Counted from the stretch's first letter, positions 20,804 to 29,594 are shown. The stretch: DNA of 54,571 nucleotides from Streptomyces tricolor (GCF_002155905.1 NZ_MUMF01000093.1:1-54571), one strand, 5' to 3'. The notes: generated from the sequence alone by a model not told the origin. Program-made: numbers and translations.

Positions 20804-22723
20804 CTAGTGCAGTCCGCTGATCTCCCGCCCGTCCGCCAGCGTCCCCGTCAAGTCCGCCCGCGCGCCCCGCTCCGCCTTCGCCGCCAGCAACGGCCCCTGC
20901 CCGGACGCGGTGACCCCGCCCGTCGCCGAGATCGACGCCGTGCCCTTGCTGCCCGCCGCCAGCAGATACCAGCTCCCGGCCGCCGACTTCCACAGCACCC
21001 CGGCCAGCACATGCGGATCCCGCGGCCCGCAGGCCGGCACGTCCGTGCCCTTGGCGACGACCGCCCCGGCCGCCCCGCCCGGGGTACGGAACTGGGCCAG
21101 CGCGGCCGTGCCGTCGCCGCGCCAGGTCTCCGCCCGGGTGCACACCCACGCCGCGGACCCGCTGCCGTCGGGCAGCGGCTGCTCGGCGTACGCCCACGCG
21201 TTGACGCTGCGGATCCCCGCCGAGCGCTCGGCCGCCAGCGAGCAGGCGAACGGCGCCCAGGTGCGCAGCCCCTCCGGGCCCGACACCTCGGCGGGGGAGC
21301 CGGGCCGGCCGGCCGTGAGATGGGCCGGGACCAGCTCACCGAGATCGGTGGTGAGCTGCGTGCCGGAGGCGTCGGTCAGCTGGAGCACGGTCCACGAGGT
21401 GCAGCTGCCGGGCCGCAGGGCGGGGCTGGCCAGCGGCGCGGTGACACCGCCGGCGAGGGTGAGCGGCGTCGCCGCCGCGTCCGGCTTCGTCAGGTCCCGC
21501 TGGGCGGCCTTCGTCACCCAGGGGGCGGTGAGATAGCGGACGTTGCCGTCGGCGCGGCCCAGCACCAGCGCGCTCGCCCCGGCACCGGTCGCGCCGTCGA
21601 CCCGGGCGAAATCCAGGGCCGCGCCCTGGGTGCCGCTCTTCGGCTCGGCGTAGCGGGCGACGCGCAGGCCGTCGTAGAGCAGCACCACACGGGCGGCGTC
21701 GACCTCGCCCGCGTACAGCAGCTGGGGCGGGCCCGCCGGGCCGCCGGTCTGGGTGCCGGGGGTCGCCGAGACCCGGACCCTCTCCCCGGGGCGGGCCCAG
21801 ACCGCGAGGGCGCGGCGCAGCAGCGCCTGGTCCCCGGCGAGCGGGCCGCGCGCGGGCCAGACGGAGAAGTCGGTCCGGGCCGAGGTGCGCCAGGCGGTGG
21901 GGGAGACCCGGGTCAGCCTGCCGGGGTCGAGGGCGGCCTCGGCGGCGGGGTTCTCGGCGTAGACGGGGGCGGCGGCGCCGTCCGGGCCCCAGCCGCCGCC
22001 CGGCAGGGCGACCAGCGTGCCGCACACCGCGAGGGCCGCGGCGGCGGCGAGGACGGCCTTGGTGTGCTGGCGGCGGCGCATCAGATCGGTGGGCCGGGCC
22101 TGAAGCGAGCACGGGTCGAACTCGGGGGAGGAGAGCAGCCCCGGCTGCGCGGGGACACCGTTCGCCGAGGCCAGCGCGCCGCCCGGGTCGGCCACCCCGG
22201 CGGCCTTCAGCAGCTCGCGGACGTCCGGGTCGGGCAGCTGCTCCAGGCCGCGCAGGACGTAGGCGGCGCGGGCCGGGCCGGACAGCGTGGACAGCCGCTG
22301 GTCCAGGGCGAGTTCGTCGGCACCGCCGGAGCGCGGGAACAGCCTGAGGCCCCACACCTGCGGCAGCAGCGGCGGCAGCTGGGAGAGCCGGGGCAGGCCC
22401 TTGCGGGGGCGGGCCGCCTCCAGGGCCGCCCGCAGGACCCGCTCGCGCAGACAGGCGTACCCGGGGTCGTCCTCCCGGCCCGAGGTCTGCGCCGGGAGCA
22501 CCGAGGGCCGCTTGCGGCTCCGGGGCAGGGCGCGCTGGGCGAGGGCGTGTGCGGTCAGTACACGGCGGCTGCGGCCGAGGCCCGGCGGCAGCACCAGGTA
22601 GGCGAGCCGGACCAGGCGGGGGTAGTGCTCGACGAGCGCGGCCTCGGCCTGCTCGACGTCGACCGGGCCGGTGCCGCCGGCCGAGGCCGGCGTGTGACGC
22701 GGGGATACATCCTGTGACTGCAC
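20804..22723 (-). CDS. Membrane-anchored protein with sigma-factor-like cytoplasmic N-terminus
   Basis: A 639-residue protein not assigned to a named family. Residues ~25-70 (VEHYPRLVRLAYLVLPP, then RRVLTAHALAQRAL) and ~135-185 (LDQRLSTLSGPARAAYVLR, then LPDPDVRELLKAAGV) resemble eroded regions 2 and 4 of ECF sigma factors. A single membrane segment follows near 221-238 (AVLAAAAALAVCGTLVALPG). About 400 residues would then be extracytoplasmic, with several Cys and no recognised motif. GTG start; no clear ribosome site. Topology suggests a sensor or a tethered regulator, but function is unknown. Confidence 0.7.
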   Translation of the reverse strand: MQSQDVSPRHTPASAGGTGPVDVEQAEAALVEHYPRLVRLAYLVLPPGLGRSRRVLTAHALAQRALPRSRKRPSVLPAQTSGREDDPGYACLRERVLRAALEAARPRKGLPRLSQLPPLLPQVWGLRLFPRSGGADELALDQRLSTLSGPARAAYVLRGLEQLPDPDVRELLKAAGVADPGGALASANGVPAQPGLLSSPEFDPCSLQARPTDLMRRRQHTKAVLAAAAALAVCGTLVALPGGGWGPDGAAAPVYAENPAAEAALDPGRLTRVSPTAWRTSARTDFSVWPARGPLAGDQALLRRALAVWARPGERVRVSATPGTQTGGPAGPPQLLYAGEVDAARVVLLYDGLRVARYAEPKSGTQGAALDFARVDGATGAGASALVLGRADGNVRYLTAPWVTKAAQRDLTKPDAAATPLTLAGGVTAPLASPALRPGSCTSWTVLQLTDASGTQLTTDLGELVPAHLTAGRPGSPAEVSGPEGLRTWAPFACSLAAERSAGIRSVNAWAYAEQPLPDGSGSAAWVCTRAETWRGDGTAALAQFRTPGGAAGAVVAKGTDVPACGPRDPHVLAGVLWKSAAGSWYLLAAGSKGTASISATGGVTASGQGPLLAAKAERGARADLTGTLADGREISGLH

Positions 22724-22772
22724 GTCCCGGAGAACGAGTGAGCCGGTGGTTGGTCACCGCCGGACGAGTGAT

Positions 22773-23273
22773 TCACCCTTCGGGTTCGACCAGGGCGCGT
22801 GCGTAGTTCGCCATCGACCGCTGGTAGCGGGGCAGATGCGGGGCGAGCGCGCCGAGTACGAGGGACAGGCCCTCGCGGTCCCGGCCGAGGCTGGACAGGC
22901 ACAGCGCGAGGGTGGCCCGCACCGCGTCGTCCAACTCGTCCGACGGCGCGTCCAGTTCGGGGGTGAGAAGCTTGACGCCCTCCTCCGGCTGCCCGATGTT
23001 CCGCAGCGAGCTGGACAGCTGGATCCTGGCCCGGCGCCCCTTGTATCCGGTCAGGCCGCGGGCCAGTGCCTCCCGGTACAGCGGCACCGCCCGGTCGGAG
23101 TGCCCGGTGGAGTCCCAGGCGCAGGCCTGCTCGAAGGGGCCGAGGGGGCTGTCGTCCGGCAGCTCGGCCACGAGCGCGTCGATCAGCGCGCGGAACTCGT
23201 GCGCCCGCTCCTGCGGGTAGTCGTCGAAGGAGGCCCAGGCGGCGGCCACGCGGTCTTCCCAGTGCTGGTTCAC
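22773..23273 (-). CDS. Tetratricopeptide-repeat protein
   Basis: A 166-residue soluble protein with TPR-like helix pairs (ACAWDSTGHSDRAVPLYREA, SSLRNIGQPEEGVKLL, ALCLSSLGRDREGLSLV), of the short TPR type common in actinobacteria. Start at GTG 23273 because GAAGGTGG lies upstream and the protein then begins with the conserved NQHWEDRV. Role not known; such proteins are usually protein-interaction adaptors. Confidence 0.78.
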   Translation of the reverse strand: MNQHWEDRVAAAWASFDDYPQERAHEFRALIDALVAELPDDSPLGPFEQACAWDSTGHSDRAVPLYREALARGLTGYKGRRARIQLSSSLRNIGQPEEGVKLLTPELDAPSDELDDAVRATLALCLSSLGRDREGLSLVLGALAPHLPRYQRSMANYARALVEPEG

Positions 23274-23388
23274 CGTGCCACCTTCGCACACCCGTGCGCG
23301 GCCGGTCACCGGATTTGAGCGCACCGCGCGCGGGAGCCGTATCCGAAGGCGCTGGGGCATGCTCGGCACACCAGGACCGGAGGAACAG

Positions 23389-23781
23389 ATGAGGTTGACA
23401 GGACTGCTGCTCGGCGCCGCGGCCGTGGTGACGCTGGCGGGGTGCGGCTCGGGCGGGCACGCCGACACGGTGCCGCCCACCGCGACCGGCAGCCTGGAGC
23501 GTCTGGCGGCCGAGGTGAAGTGCAAGCCGAACCTGCAGACCGACGCCGACGAGATCCGCCAGGCCATCTGCCGCAACGGCGACGGCAGGTTCATCCTCGC
23601 CACCTTCGCCACCGACCGCGGCCAGCGCGAGTGGATCAACGACGCGAAGGACTACGGCGGTCACTACCTGGTCGGCCGCAAGTGGGTCGCCGTCGGCGAC
23701 GACGGGGTGGTCAAGGCGCTGCGCGGCACGCTCGGCGGCGACCTGGAGGAAGGCGTCGACCACCACGCGCACACCGGCTGA
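23389..23781 (+). CDS. Small secreted lipoprotein
   Basis: A 130-residue protein with a clear type II signal: MRLTGLLLGAAAVVTLAGCGS, lipobox LAGC with Cys19. The mature part (~110 aa) has two Cys and no family I recognise. GGAGGA lies 5 nt before the ATG. Followed at once by a strong bidirectional terminator. Confidence 0.82.
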   Translation: MRLTGLLLGAAAVVTLAGCGSGGHADTVPPTATGSLERLAAEVKCKPNLQTDADEIRQAICRNGDGRFILATFATDRGQREWINDAKDYGGHYLVGRKWVAVGDDGVVKALRGTLGGDLEEGVDHHAHTG

Positions 23782-23801
23782 GCCACGTGCCGGGGCATGA
23801 C

Positions 23802-23841
23802 GAAGGCCGGTGACGGGAGGGGGGAGTCGTCACCGGCCTTC
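23802..23841. terminator. Bidirectional terminator
   Basis: Perfect 14-bp stem GAAGGCCGGTGACG/CGTCACCGGCCTTC around a G-rich 12-nt loop, between the convergent lipoprotein and DUF1996 genes. Confidence 0.88.
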
Positions 23842-23862
23842 TGTCCTGAGCCCGTTACGGGG

Positions 23863-25392
23863 TCATGCGCAGTTCTGACCGCGGTTGATGCAGTTGGCGA
23901 TCTTGTTGGCCAGACCGTTCTTCGTGACGTTGATGAAGTCGTCGTGGTCCGTGGCCGCCTTGTGCAGCTGCTCGGGGAAGCCGTCCACCGCGTAGGCGTT
24001 CTTCACCTGGCCGTTCTCGATGGTGGGCGGGTCGATGTCGTAGACGAGCCGCATGGTCAGCTGCGGGATCGCCTTGAACCCGTTCGGGCAGACACCGCTC
24101 GCCGGGTCGGCGAAGGCCACGTGCGTGCGGTGGTTGGCGCTGTCGATGTTCTGCCCGTCCCAGCAGCTCTGGAAGGCGAACGACCGCACCACCTTGCTGC
24201 CCTGCGGGCAGATCGGGTACTGCTCGGTCAGCTGCACCTTGTTCTCGAAGCCGGTGCAGCTCCAGTGCGCGTTGGCGTTGGCGAGGCCGTTGGTGGTGGT
24301 CTTGGCGTCACCGGTGATGATGCGCAGGAACTGCGGCATCGGGACCACCTTGCTCGCCGGGCTGCCCACGTACTTGATCTGCGCCTGGACCGGGGTCAGG
24401 ATCCGGCCCACGTTGCCTTCCTTGCCGCCGCCGTCCCGGTTCTGGTCGAACTCCTGGGTGCCGTCCTGGATGCGGACCACCGGCCAGTAGTACGACGACA
24501 GGTCGTTGCGGTTCTGGCAGCTGGTGCCGCCCTGGAGGAACGTGTTGTTGCTGGAGAACGCGTTGATCTTCTGGTTGCCGACGTAGTCGTGCAGGTGGTG
24601 CGCGCCGTTGGTGACGCCGGGCGCCACGATCACGTTGTCGGTGTTGAAGTTCTTGTTGGCGTTCACGCCGCAGCGCGAGGTGAACGTACCCGTCGAGGCG
24701 TTGCCGGTCCGGCGCGGCTTGCCCTGGACGTTCGGCGCGACCTTGGTGATGTCGACGAAGTCCGCCGCGACCGGGCCGTTGCCGGCCTGCCCGCCGATGT
24801 TCCCCTGCTGCCCGTTCTGGCCCTGCTGGCCGCCCTGCTGCTGACCGCCGCCCTGCTGCTGACCGCCGTTCTGCTGCTGGCCGCCGTTCTGCTCGCCGCC
24901 GGCGTTCGTCTGGTTGGCGGTGCGCGTCGTGCAGGAGGCGAGCTGCTTGAGCGCGTTGTCGAAGGAACCGCCGGACCGCTGGATGGTGATCCGGATCCGG
25001 TCGATCGTCGCCGCCCGCTTCTCCTTGAGGGGGCCGACGATCGCGTTCTGCACGAAGCTCGCGTCCCTCGCCTGGGCGTTCCTGGTGGAGGCGAGCCGGT
25101 TGTAGGCCTCGGTGATCTGCTTGTCGAGGTTCGCCAGCTCCGTCGCCACGCCCTGGCGGGCCCGGTTCGGCACGTTCGTCAGCTTCTGGCCGACGTCCGG
25201 GCAGGAGATCGTCGCGACCTGCGCCGTCGAGGCCTTGGTCTGGTTGCCTCCCCAGGTCTGGTTGCTCGACTCGTGCGCCGAGGCGTAGAAGTTCGCCCAG
25301 ATCAGCCCGCCCCCACCGAGCGCTAGGGCCGCCGATGCGGCTATGGCCTTGGTGGCCAGCGGCGTACGGCGTTTTCGTGTGTTGCGTCCCAT
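23863..25392 (-). CDS. Secreted DUF1996 protein with Gly/Gln/Asn-rich linker
   Basis: A 509-residue exported protein. The N-terminus has basic residues then a hydrophobic segment ([17 protein letters not shown]). Residues ~45-160 are helical with few Cys. Residues ~163-205 are a low-complexity [10 protein letters not shown] linker. The remainder is a DUF1996 domain, with the conserved HHLHDYVGN near 260 and paired cysteines. DUF1996 occurs in secreted fungal and actinobacterial proteins of unknown activity. The signal segment may act as an anchor, and the linker may span the cell wall. Shares architecture with the protein at 30452-31201. Confidence 0.85.
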   Translation of the reverse strand: MGRNTRKRRTPLATKAIAASAALALGGGGLIWANFYASAHESSNQTWGGNQTKASTAQVATISCPDVGQKLTNVPNRARQGVATELANLDKQITEAYNRLASTRNAQARDASFVQNAIVGPLKEKRAATIDRIRITIQRSGGSFDNALKQLASCTTRTANQTNAGGEQNGGQQQNGGQQQGGGQQQGGQQGQNGQQGNIGGQAGNGPVAADFVDITKVAPNVQGKPRRTGNASTGTFTSRCGVNANKNFNTDNVIVAPGVTNGAHHLHDYVGNQKINAFSSNNTFLQGGTSCQNRNDLSSYYWPVVRIQDGTQEFDQNRDGGGKEGNVGRILTPVQAQIKYVGSPASKVVPMPQFLRIITGDAKTTTNGLANANAHWSCTGFENKVQLTEQYPICPQGSKVVRSFAFQSCWDGQNIDSANHRTHVAFADPASGVCPNGFKAIPQLTMRLVYDIDPPTIENGQVKNAYAVDGFPEQLHKAATDHDDFINVTKNGLANKIANCINRGQNCA

Positions 25393-25637
25393 GGAACTCC
25401 TCTGACTTCCTTGCGGGGCAGCATCGAGGCGCCCGACAGGAGTGAAGCGGCGCCCCTACATACGGACGCCGCCCCAGAGGTGTTCACCGGCCTCACAAAT
25501 TCCAGCCGGAACAAGGGAGTTGGCAGGCCGGCGGTCCCGGCCCGGAGACGCGAGCACGGCCGGCACCCGCCGGTCGTCGTCGTCCGGCAGCCGGTCCCGC
25601 CGACCCCTCGGCCCGGTCACCGGGGCGAGGCCCCCCG

Positions 25638-26663
25638 TCAGGGGGTGGTGCCGGGCGCACCCCCGGTCCGCGCCAGCACCGCCGCCTCCACCTCGGGGTC
25701 CAGGCCCTCGGCGGTCCGGTCCGGCCGCCGGGGCGCGCTGCCGTCGAGCGCCGTCAGCCACCGCCAGGTGTCGGCGACGGTCTCGTCCACCGGCCGGCAC
25801 ACCAGCCCCGTGGCGACCGCCCGCGACACGTCCGCGCCGTGCACGGCGTCGTACATCTCGCTGCCCGGCGGCACCCACACCGGCAGCTGGGTCCACGGTT
25901 CGATCCCGGCCTGAAGGATCGGCTCGGGGTCGGTCCAGCGCAGCTCCGCGTCCGCGCCGGTGACCCGCAGGCAGGCCTGGAGCAGCTCGCCCATGGTGGT
26001 GTGGCCGGGCGGGCTCACCAGGTCGTACGGCCCGGACAGGCCGCGTTCCAGCGCGCCGAGCAGCCACGCGGCGAGGTCCCGCACGTCGACGTACTGCAAC
26101 GGCAGGTCCCGGGGGCCGGGGGCCAGGACCGGGCCGCCGCGGGCGATCCGGGTCAGCCACCAGGGCAGCCGGCCCACGTTCTCGTACGGGCCGAGGATCA
26201 GCCCGGCCCGGACCAGCAGCGAGTCCGCCGCGCCGAAGGCGTCGACGGCGGCCAGTTCGCCGCCGCGCTTGTCCGCCGCGTAGTTCGTCGCCCCGGCGTC
26301 CGCGGCGCCCTCGACCAACGGGGCGTCCTCCGTTCCCCCGCGCGGCCAGGGCCAGACGTACACCGAGCGGCTGGAGACGTACGCGTACCGCCCGGCCCGG
26401 CCGCGCAGCAGCCGGGCCGCCTCCTGCACGGCACGCGGGGCGGCCGACCAGGTGTCGACCACCGCGTCCCAGCCGGCGCCGCGGTCCGCCGCGAGCGCGG
26501 CGAGACCGTCGGGCGCGGTGCGGTCGCCGTGCAGCGACCGCACCCCGTCCGGGGCCGGGTGCCGTCCCCGGTGGAAGACGGTCACCTCCCAGCCGCGTCC
26601 GAGCGCGGCCTCCACCACGGCCCGCCCCACGAACTCCGTACCGCCCAGCACCAGAAGTCTCAT
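25638..26663 (-). CDS. NAD-dependent epimerase/dehydratase (SDR) family protein
   Basis: A 341-residue extended SDR. It has an N-terminal Rossmann motif (LVLGGTEFVGRAVVEAAL), YVSSRSVY, a YxxxK variant (NYAADKRGGE) and QYVDVRDLAAWL. It is similar to the plant-type reductase subgroup of NAD-dependent epimerases. Acts on an unidentified nucleotide sugar or small carbonyl substrate in the cytoplasm. ATG 26663 has CAGGA upstream. The longer upstream reading frame has no family similarity and is ignored. Lies 61 bp after glnRII on the same strand. Confidence 0.82.
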   Translation of the reverse strand: MRLLVLGGTEFVGRAVVEAALGRGWEVTVFHRGRHPAPDGVRSLHGDRTAPDGLAALAADRGAGWDAVVDTWSAAPRAVQEAARLLRGRAGRYAYVSSRSVYVWPWPRGGTEDAPLVEGAADAGATNYAADKRGGELAAVDAFGAADSLLVRAGLILGPYENVGRLPWWLTRIARGGPVLAPGPRDLPLQYVDVRDLAAWLLGALERGLSGPYDLVSPPGHTTMGELLQACLRVTGADAELRWTDPEPILQAGIEPWTQLPVWVPPGSEMYDAVHGADVSRAVATGLVCRPVDETVADTWRWLTALDGSAPRRPDRTAEGLDPEVEAAVLARTGGAPGTTP

Positions 26664-26724
26664 GCCGGTGATCCTGCCCGGTCCGGGGCCGGAACGGCGG
26701 CGTCCTCTGCCGAGGGCAGAACGG

Positions 26725-27300
26725 TCAGCGGCCGGCCGGCGGGGTGTACTTGTAGCCCACCCGGCGCACCGTCTGGATCGCCTGGCGGTGCCGGTCGCCC
26801 AGCTTGCGGCGCAGCCGGGCGATGTGCACGTCGACGGTGCGGCCGTCGCCGACATGGCCGTACCCCCACACCGTGGTGACCAGCTGGTCGCGGGTGTGCA
26901 CCCGGTGCGGGTGCGCCACCAGGTGCGCGAGCAGCTCGAACTCCAGGTAGGTCAGGTCGAGTTCGCGGCCGTCGACGCTGGCGGTGCGCCGCACGGTGTC
27001 GATCCGCACCAGCGCGTCGCCGGCGGACTCCGCCGCGGTCTCCGGCTGGTCCGGGACCGCGACCGGCAGGAACGGGGGCCGCTGGTCGGCGGGGACCAGC
27101 ACCAGGTAGCCGACCATCGGCGGCCGGCCCGGCAGGGTGGGCAGGGTGTGCTGCGGCGCGGGCAGCCATGTGGCGCCCGGCGGCAGGAAGTCCGCGACGT
27201 CGACCACCTCGTCCCGGTCGACGGCGCGCAGCCGGTGCCGGGCGCCGTTCGGGGCGGGGGTGGCGAGGGTGGCGGTGGAGACGGGACGGGAGGTCGCCAT
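26725..27300 (-). CDS. glnRII: OmpR-type winged-helix regulator without receiver domain (GlnRII-like)
   Basis: A 191-residue protein. The C-terminal half (~95-187) is a PhoB/OmpR winged-helix DNA-binding domain (ELDLTYLEFELLAHLVAHP, TVDVHIARLRRKLG, VRRVGYKY). The N-terminal ~90 residues are short, Pro-rich and lack a receiver fold or phospho-Asp. Streptomyces GlnRII, a second regulator of glutamine synthetase and ammonium genes, has this form and lies near glnII, which is the case here. No strong ribosome site at ATG 27300. Preceded by a possible Cys-Cys leader peptide ORF with a hairpin, so translation-linked control is possible. Confidence 0.78.
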   Translation of the reverse strand: MATSRPVSTATLATPAPNGARHRLRAVDRDEVVDVADFLPPGATWLPAPQHTLPTLPGRPPMVGYLVLVPADQRPPFLPVAVPDQPETAAESAGDALVRIDTVRRTASVDGRELDLTYLEFELLAHLVAHPHRVHTRDQLVTTVWGYGHVGDGRTVDVHIARLRRKLGDRHRQAIQTVRRVGYKYTPPAGR

Positions 27301-27419
27301 GAGAGGTCAGCTCTTTCGCGCGAGAGGTTCGTCGGGAGAAGCGACGGCCGCGACTCGTGGTCGGGCGCGCCGGAGGACGTACGTCGTGTCGCGCTGGCCG
27401 AAGGCCGGGGGTTACGGCT

Positions 27420-27545
27420 TTAGAGGGCCCGCGCGTTCCTCGCGCGGCAACACACACGGTCGAAGTCGTGGTGCTGACGGGAAGGCCAGAACGGCTCAAG
27501 GTCGTCGTAGCGACCCGTCGCGGTGATCTGCTGGAAGCTGGCCAT
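27420..27545 (-). CDS. Candidate 41-residue leader peptide with Cys-Cys codons upstream of glnRII
   Basis: ATG 27545 to TAA 27420 encodes MASFQQITATGRYDD... ending ...FDRVCCRARNARAL. The C-terminal part (SRQHHDFDRVCCRA) resembles Streptomyces putative leader peptides of the pattern H-x-D-x-x-R-V...C. Directly 3' of the two adjacent Cys codons on the mRNA is a perfect 7-bp hairpin (27429-27447). No ribosome site precedes the ATG, so it would have to be leaderless. It ends 119 nt before glnRII. May instead be chance coding in a GC-rich leader. Confidence 0.4.
   Translation of the reverse strand: MASFQQITATGRYDDLEPFWPSRQHHDFDRVCCRARNARAL
27429..27447 (-). promoter_or_regulatory. Hairpin overlapping the end of the glnRII leader ORF
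   Basis: CCGCGCG/CGCGCGG arms with a 5-nt loop, immediately after the Cys-Cys codons. Could act as an attenuator sensing ribosome stalling. Confidence 0.4.
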
Positions 27546-27762
27546 GGGCCCATTGAAGCAGAGGCGTGCGCCGGGCAGGACCCTCCTCTCACTGCTTGGA
27601 CGCTTCCTTGGCGTGAACTTGACGCTGCGTATTCCCGGAATCCCGGCTTTCGGCGCTGCTCAGCGGGGTGTCACGGCCCGGCCGACGGCCGGATCGCCGT
27701 CTCACTCCTCGGACAGCGGCACTGGCAGCCGCCCCGGCCCGCGTCCCGCACACGGCATGCGC
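27546..27762. other. Non-coding remainder of the glnRII-glnII gap
   Basis: The full gap between glnRII and glnII is 511 bp. Apart from the candidate leader ORF, its hairpin and the glnII terminator, I see no supported gene here. Probably it holds the glnRII promoter, but I found no convincing -35/-10 pair and no GlnR-box periodicity. Confidence 0.5.
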
Positions 27763-27795
27763 GAGGGGCGCCCGCCGGCACGGCGGGCGCCCCTC
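27763..27795 (-). terminator. Terminator of glnII
   Basis: Perfect 15-bp arms GAGGGGCGCCCGCCG/CGGCGGGCGCCCCTC with a 3-nt loop, 17 bp past the glnII stop. Confidence 0.9.
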
Positions 27796-27811
27796 GGTGG
27801 AACCGGGCGGA

Positions 27812-28843
27812 TCAGACCTGGCCGGCCTTCTCCAGAGCGGTGCAGCAGGTGTCCACCAGCAGGCGGGTCACCACGTACGGGTCGACGTTGGCGTTCGGGC
27901 GGCGGTCCTCGATGTAGCCCTTGCCGTCCTTCTCGACCTGCCACGGGATGCGGACCGAGGCGCCGCGGTCGGAGACGCCGTAGGAGAACTTGTCCCAGGG
28001 AGCGGTCTCGTGCAGACCCGTCAGGCGCTCGTCGATGCCGGCGCCGTAGTTCTTCACGTGGTCCAGCGGCTTGGAGCCCTCGCCGAGCGACTCGCACGCG
28101 GTGATGATGGCGTCGTAGCCCTCGCGCATCGCCTTGGTGGAGAAGTTGGTGTGCGCGCCCGCGCCGTTCCAGTCGCCCTTGACCGGCTTCGGGTCCAGGG
28201 TCGCGGAGATGCCGAAGTCCTCGGCGGTGCGGTACAGCAGCCAGCGGGCCACCCACAGCTGGTCGGAGACCTCCAGCGGGGCGAGCGGGCCGACCTGGAA
28301 CTCCCACTGGCCGGGCATGACCTCGGCGTTGATGCCGGAGACGCCGAGACCGGCCTTCAGGCAGTTCTCCAGGTGGGCCTCGACGATCTCCCGGCCGAAG
28401 ATCTCGTCGGCGCCGACACCGCAGTAGTAGCCGCCCTGCGGGGCCGGGAAGCCGCCCTCGGGGAAGCCCAGCGGGCGGGAGCCGTCGAAGAAGGTGTACT
28501 CCTGCTCGATGCCGAAGATCGGCTCCTGCGCGGCGAACCGCTCGGCGACCTCGGCCAGCGCGGCACGCGTGTTGGAGGGGTGCGGGGCCATGTCGGTGTC
28601 GAGGACCTCGCACAGCACCAGGACGTCGTCGCCGCCGCGGATCGGGTCCGGGCAGGTGAAGACCGGCTTGAGCACGCAGTCCGAGGAGTGGCCCTCGGCC
28701 TGGTTGGTGGAGGAGCCGTCGAAGCCCCAGACGGGCAGCGCGTCGAGACCGGCCGGGGCACCCGTGATGATCTTCGTCTTGGAACGCAGCTTGGCCGTCG
28801 GCGCGGTGCCGTCGATCCAGATGTACTCAGCCTTGAAGGTCAC
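27812..28843 (-). CDS. glnII: Glutamine synthetase II (eukaryotic type)
   Basis: A 343-residue GSII that makes glutamine from glutamate, ammonia and ATP. Diagnostic motifs: FKAEYIWIDG at the N-terminus, GFDGSSTNQAEG, FGIEQEYTFFDG, NGAGAHTNFSTKAMRE and the C-terminal RRPNANVDPYVV. Shorter than GlnA and lacking the GlnE target tyrosine loop, so it should escape adenylylation. GTG 28843 with GAAGGAT 8 nt upstream; the longer frame start is unsupported. A five-element GlnR-type box lies ~90 bp upstream. Confidence 0.96.
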   Translation of the reverse strand: MTFKAEYIWIDGTAPTAKLRSKTKIITGAPAGLDALPVWGFDGSSTNQAEGHSSDCVLKPVFTCPDPIRGGDDVLVLCEVLDTDMAPHPSNTRAALAEVAERFAAQEPIFGIEQEYTFFDGSRPLGFPEGGFPAPQGGYYCGVGADEIFGREIVEAHLENCLKAGLGVSGINAEVMPGQWEFQVGPLAPLEVSDQLWVARWLLYRTAEDFGISATLDPKPVKGDWNGAGAHTNFSTKAMREGYDAIITACESLGEGSKPLDHVKNYGAGIDERLTGLHETAPWDKFSYGVSDRGASVRIPWQVEKDGKGYIEDRRPNANVDPYVVTRLLVDTCCTALEKAGQV

Positions 28844-28933
28844 GGGGCCACATCCTTCGGGGGTGGGTCGGGCGCACTCGCGGGTGCTGCGGCGCTGCGG
28901 CACCGGGCGCCGCTCGATCTGCCGGGCAGCCTG

Positions 28934-28982
28934 TCAACAGGCCGTTTCCCGGCCATTGCTCGCATGTGAACCCCGTGTTACC
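28934..28982 (-). promoter_or_regulatory. GlnR-type operator upstream of glnII
   Basis: On the minus strand the pentamers GTAAC, TTCAC, GCAAT, GAAAC and TTGAC follow each other with exactly 6 bp between each (11-bp phase). This matches the gTnAC-n6-GaAAC arrangement of GlnR boxes, although the middle elements deviate. Confidence 0.72.
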
Positions 28983-29040
28983 TGGTGGTTCTGTGGCCGG
29001 GCTCACGCGGTGAGGCGCCGTCGCACCGGGCAGGGCGCGC

Positions 29041-29526
29041 TCACGCGCCGCGGCCAGCCGCTCCCCCGTCCCCGGCGGCGGCCTCCCGCACGCCGGTGAG
29101 GAAGCCCCGGATCGCCGCCATCTGGTGTGCGTCGTAGCCCCGCAGCAGCTCCACCGACCGGTCGATCAGCGGACCGAAGAAGGACCGGCCGAGGGCCATG
29201 GCGCGCTCCTCCAGCTCCACGACGACCGTCCGCCGGTCCTGCCGCCCGCGCGCCCGGCGCACCAGCCCGGCCCGCTCCAGCCGGTCGACGAGCGCGGTGG
29301 CACCCGCCGAATTCAGCCCCAGTACGGCCCCCAGCCGTCCGGCGCTCAGCTCCTGCCGCGCGCGCCGGGCGTCCATGAGCGCGATCAGGGCGCGTACGTC
29401 CGTCGGGTGCATGCCGTTGCGCTGCGCGAACCGGGCGCTGTGCAGCCCCAGCTCGACGGTGGTCGCGCGCAACAGGTGGACGATCTCCAGCTCGGGCCCC
29501 TGGGCGGGGTCGGAGGAGGTGGACAC
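29041..29526 (-). CDS. MarR-family transcriptional regulator
   Basis: A 161-residue winged-helix regulator. It has the recognition region GRLGAVLGLNSAGATALVDR, the wing RRARGRQDRRTVVVELEE, and terminal dimerisation helices. Start GTG 29526 has GGGAGGG 6 nt upstream; the ATG at 29547 lacks one. Divergent from an alpha/beta hydrolase with a palindromic operator between them, so it probably represses itself and the hydrolase. Confidence 0.88.
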   Translation of the reverse strand: MSTSSDPAQGPELEIVHLLRATTVELGLHSARFAQRNGMHPTDVRALIALMDARRARQELSAGRLGAVLGLNSAGATALVDRLERAGLVRRARGRQDRRTVVVELEERAMALGRSFFGPLIDRSVELLRGYDAHQMAAIRGFLTGVREAAAGDGGAAGRGA

Positions 29527-29560
29527 GAGGGCCCTCCCGGCTATCATCTCGCTCGGCGAA

Positions 29561-29579
29561 TATCTTGCTCAGCGAGATA
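29561..29579. promoter_or_regulatory. MarR operator in the divergent intergenic region
   Basis: TATCTTGCTCAGCGAGATA is a 19-bp near-perfect palindrome, starting 35 bp from the MarR GTG and ending 15 bp before the hydrolase ATG. An ATCTCGCT half-site recurs at 29546-29553. Confidence 0.65.
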
Positions 29580-29594
29580 ATAGGGGGCGGTGCC

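Noticed and set aside
24781..24905. DNA direct repeats as a possible mobile or regulatory repeat
   Set aside because: They encode the in-frame Gly/Gln/Asn linker of the DUF1996 protein.
25638..26855. Epimerase beginning at the upstream frame start 26855
   Set aside because: The extra N-terminus overlaps glnRII and has no SDR similarity; the Rossmann motif begins right after ATG 26663.
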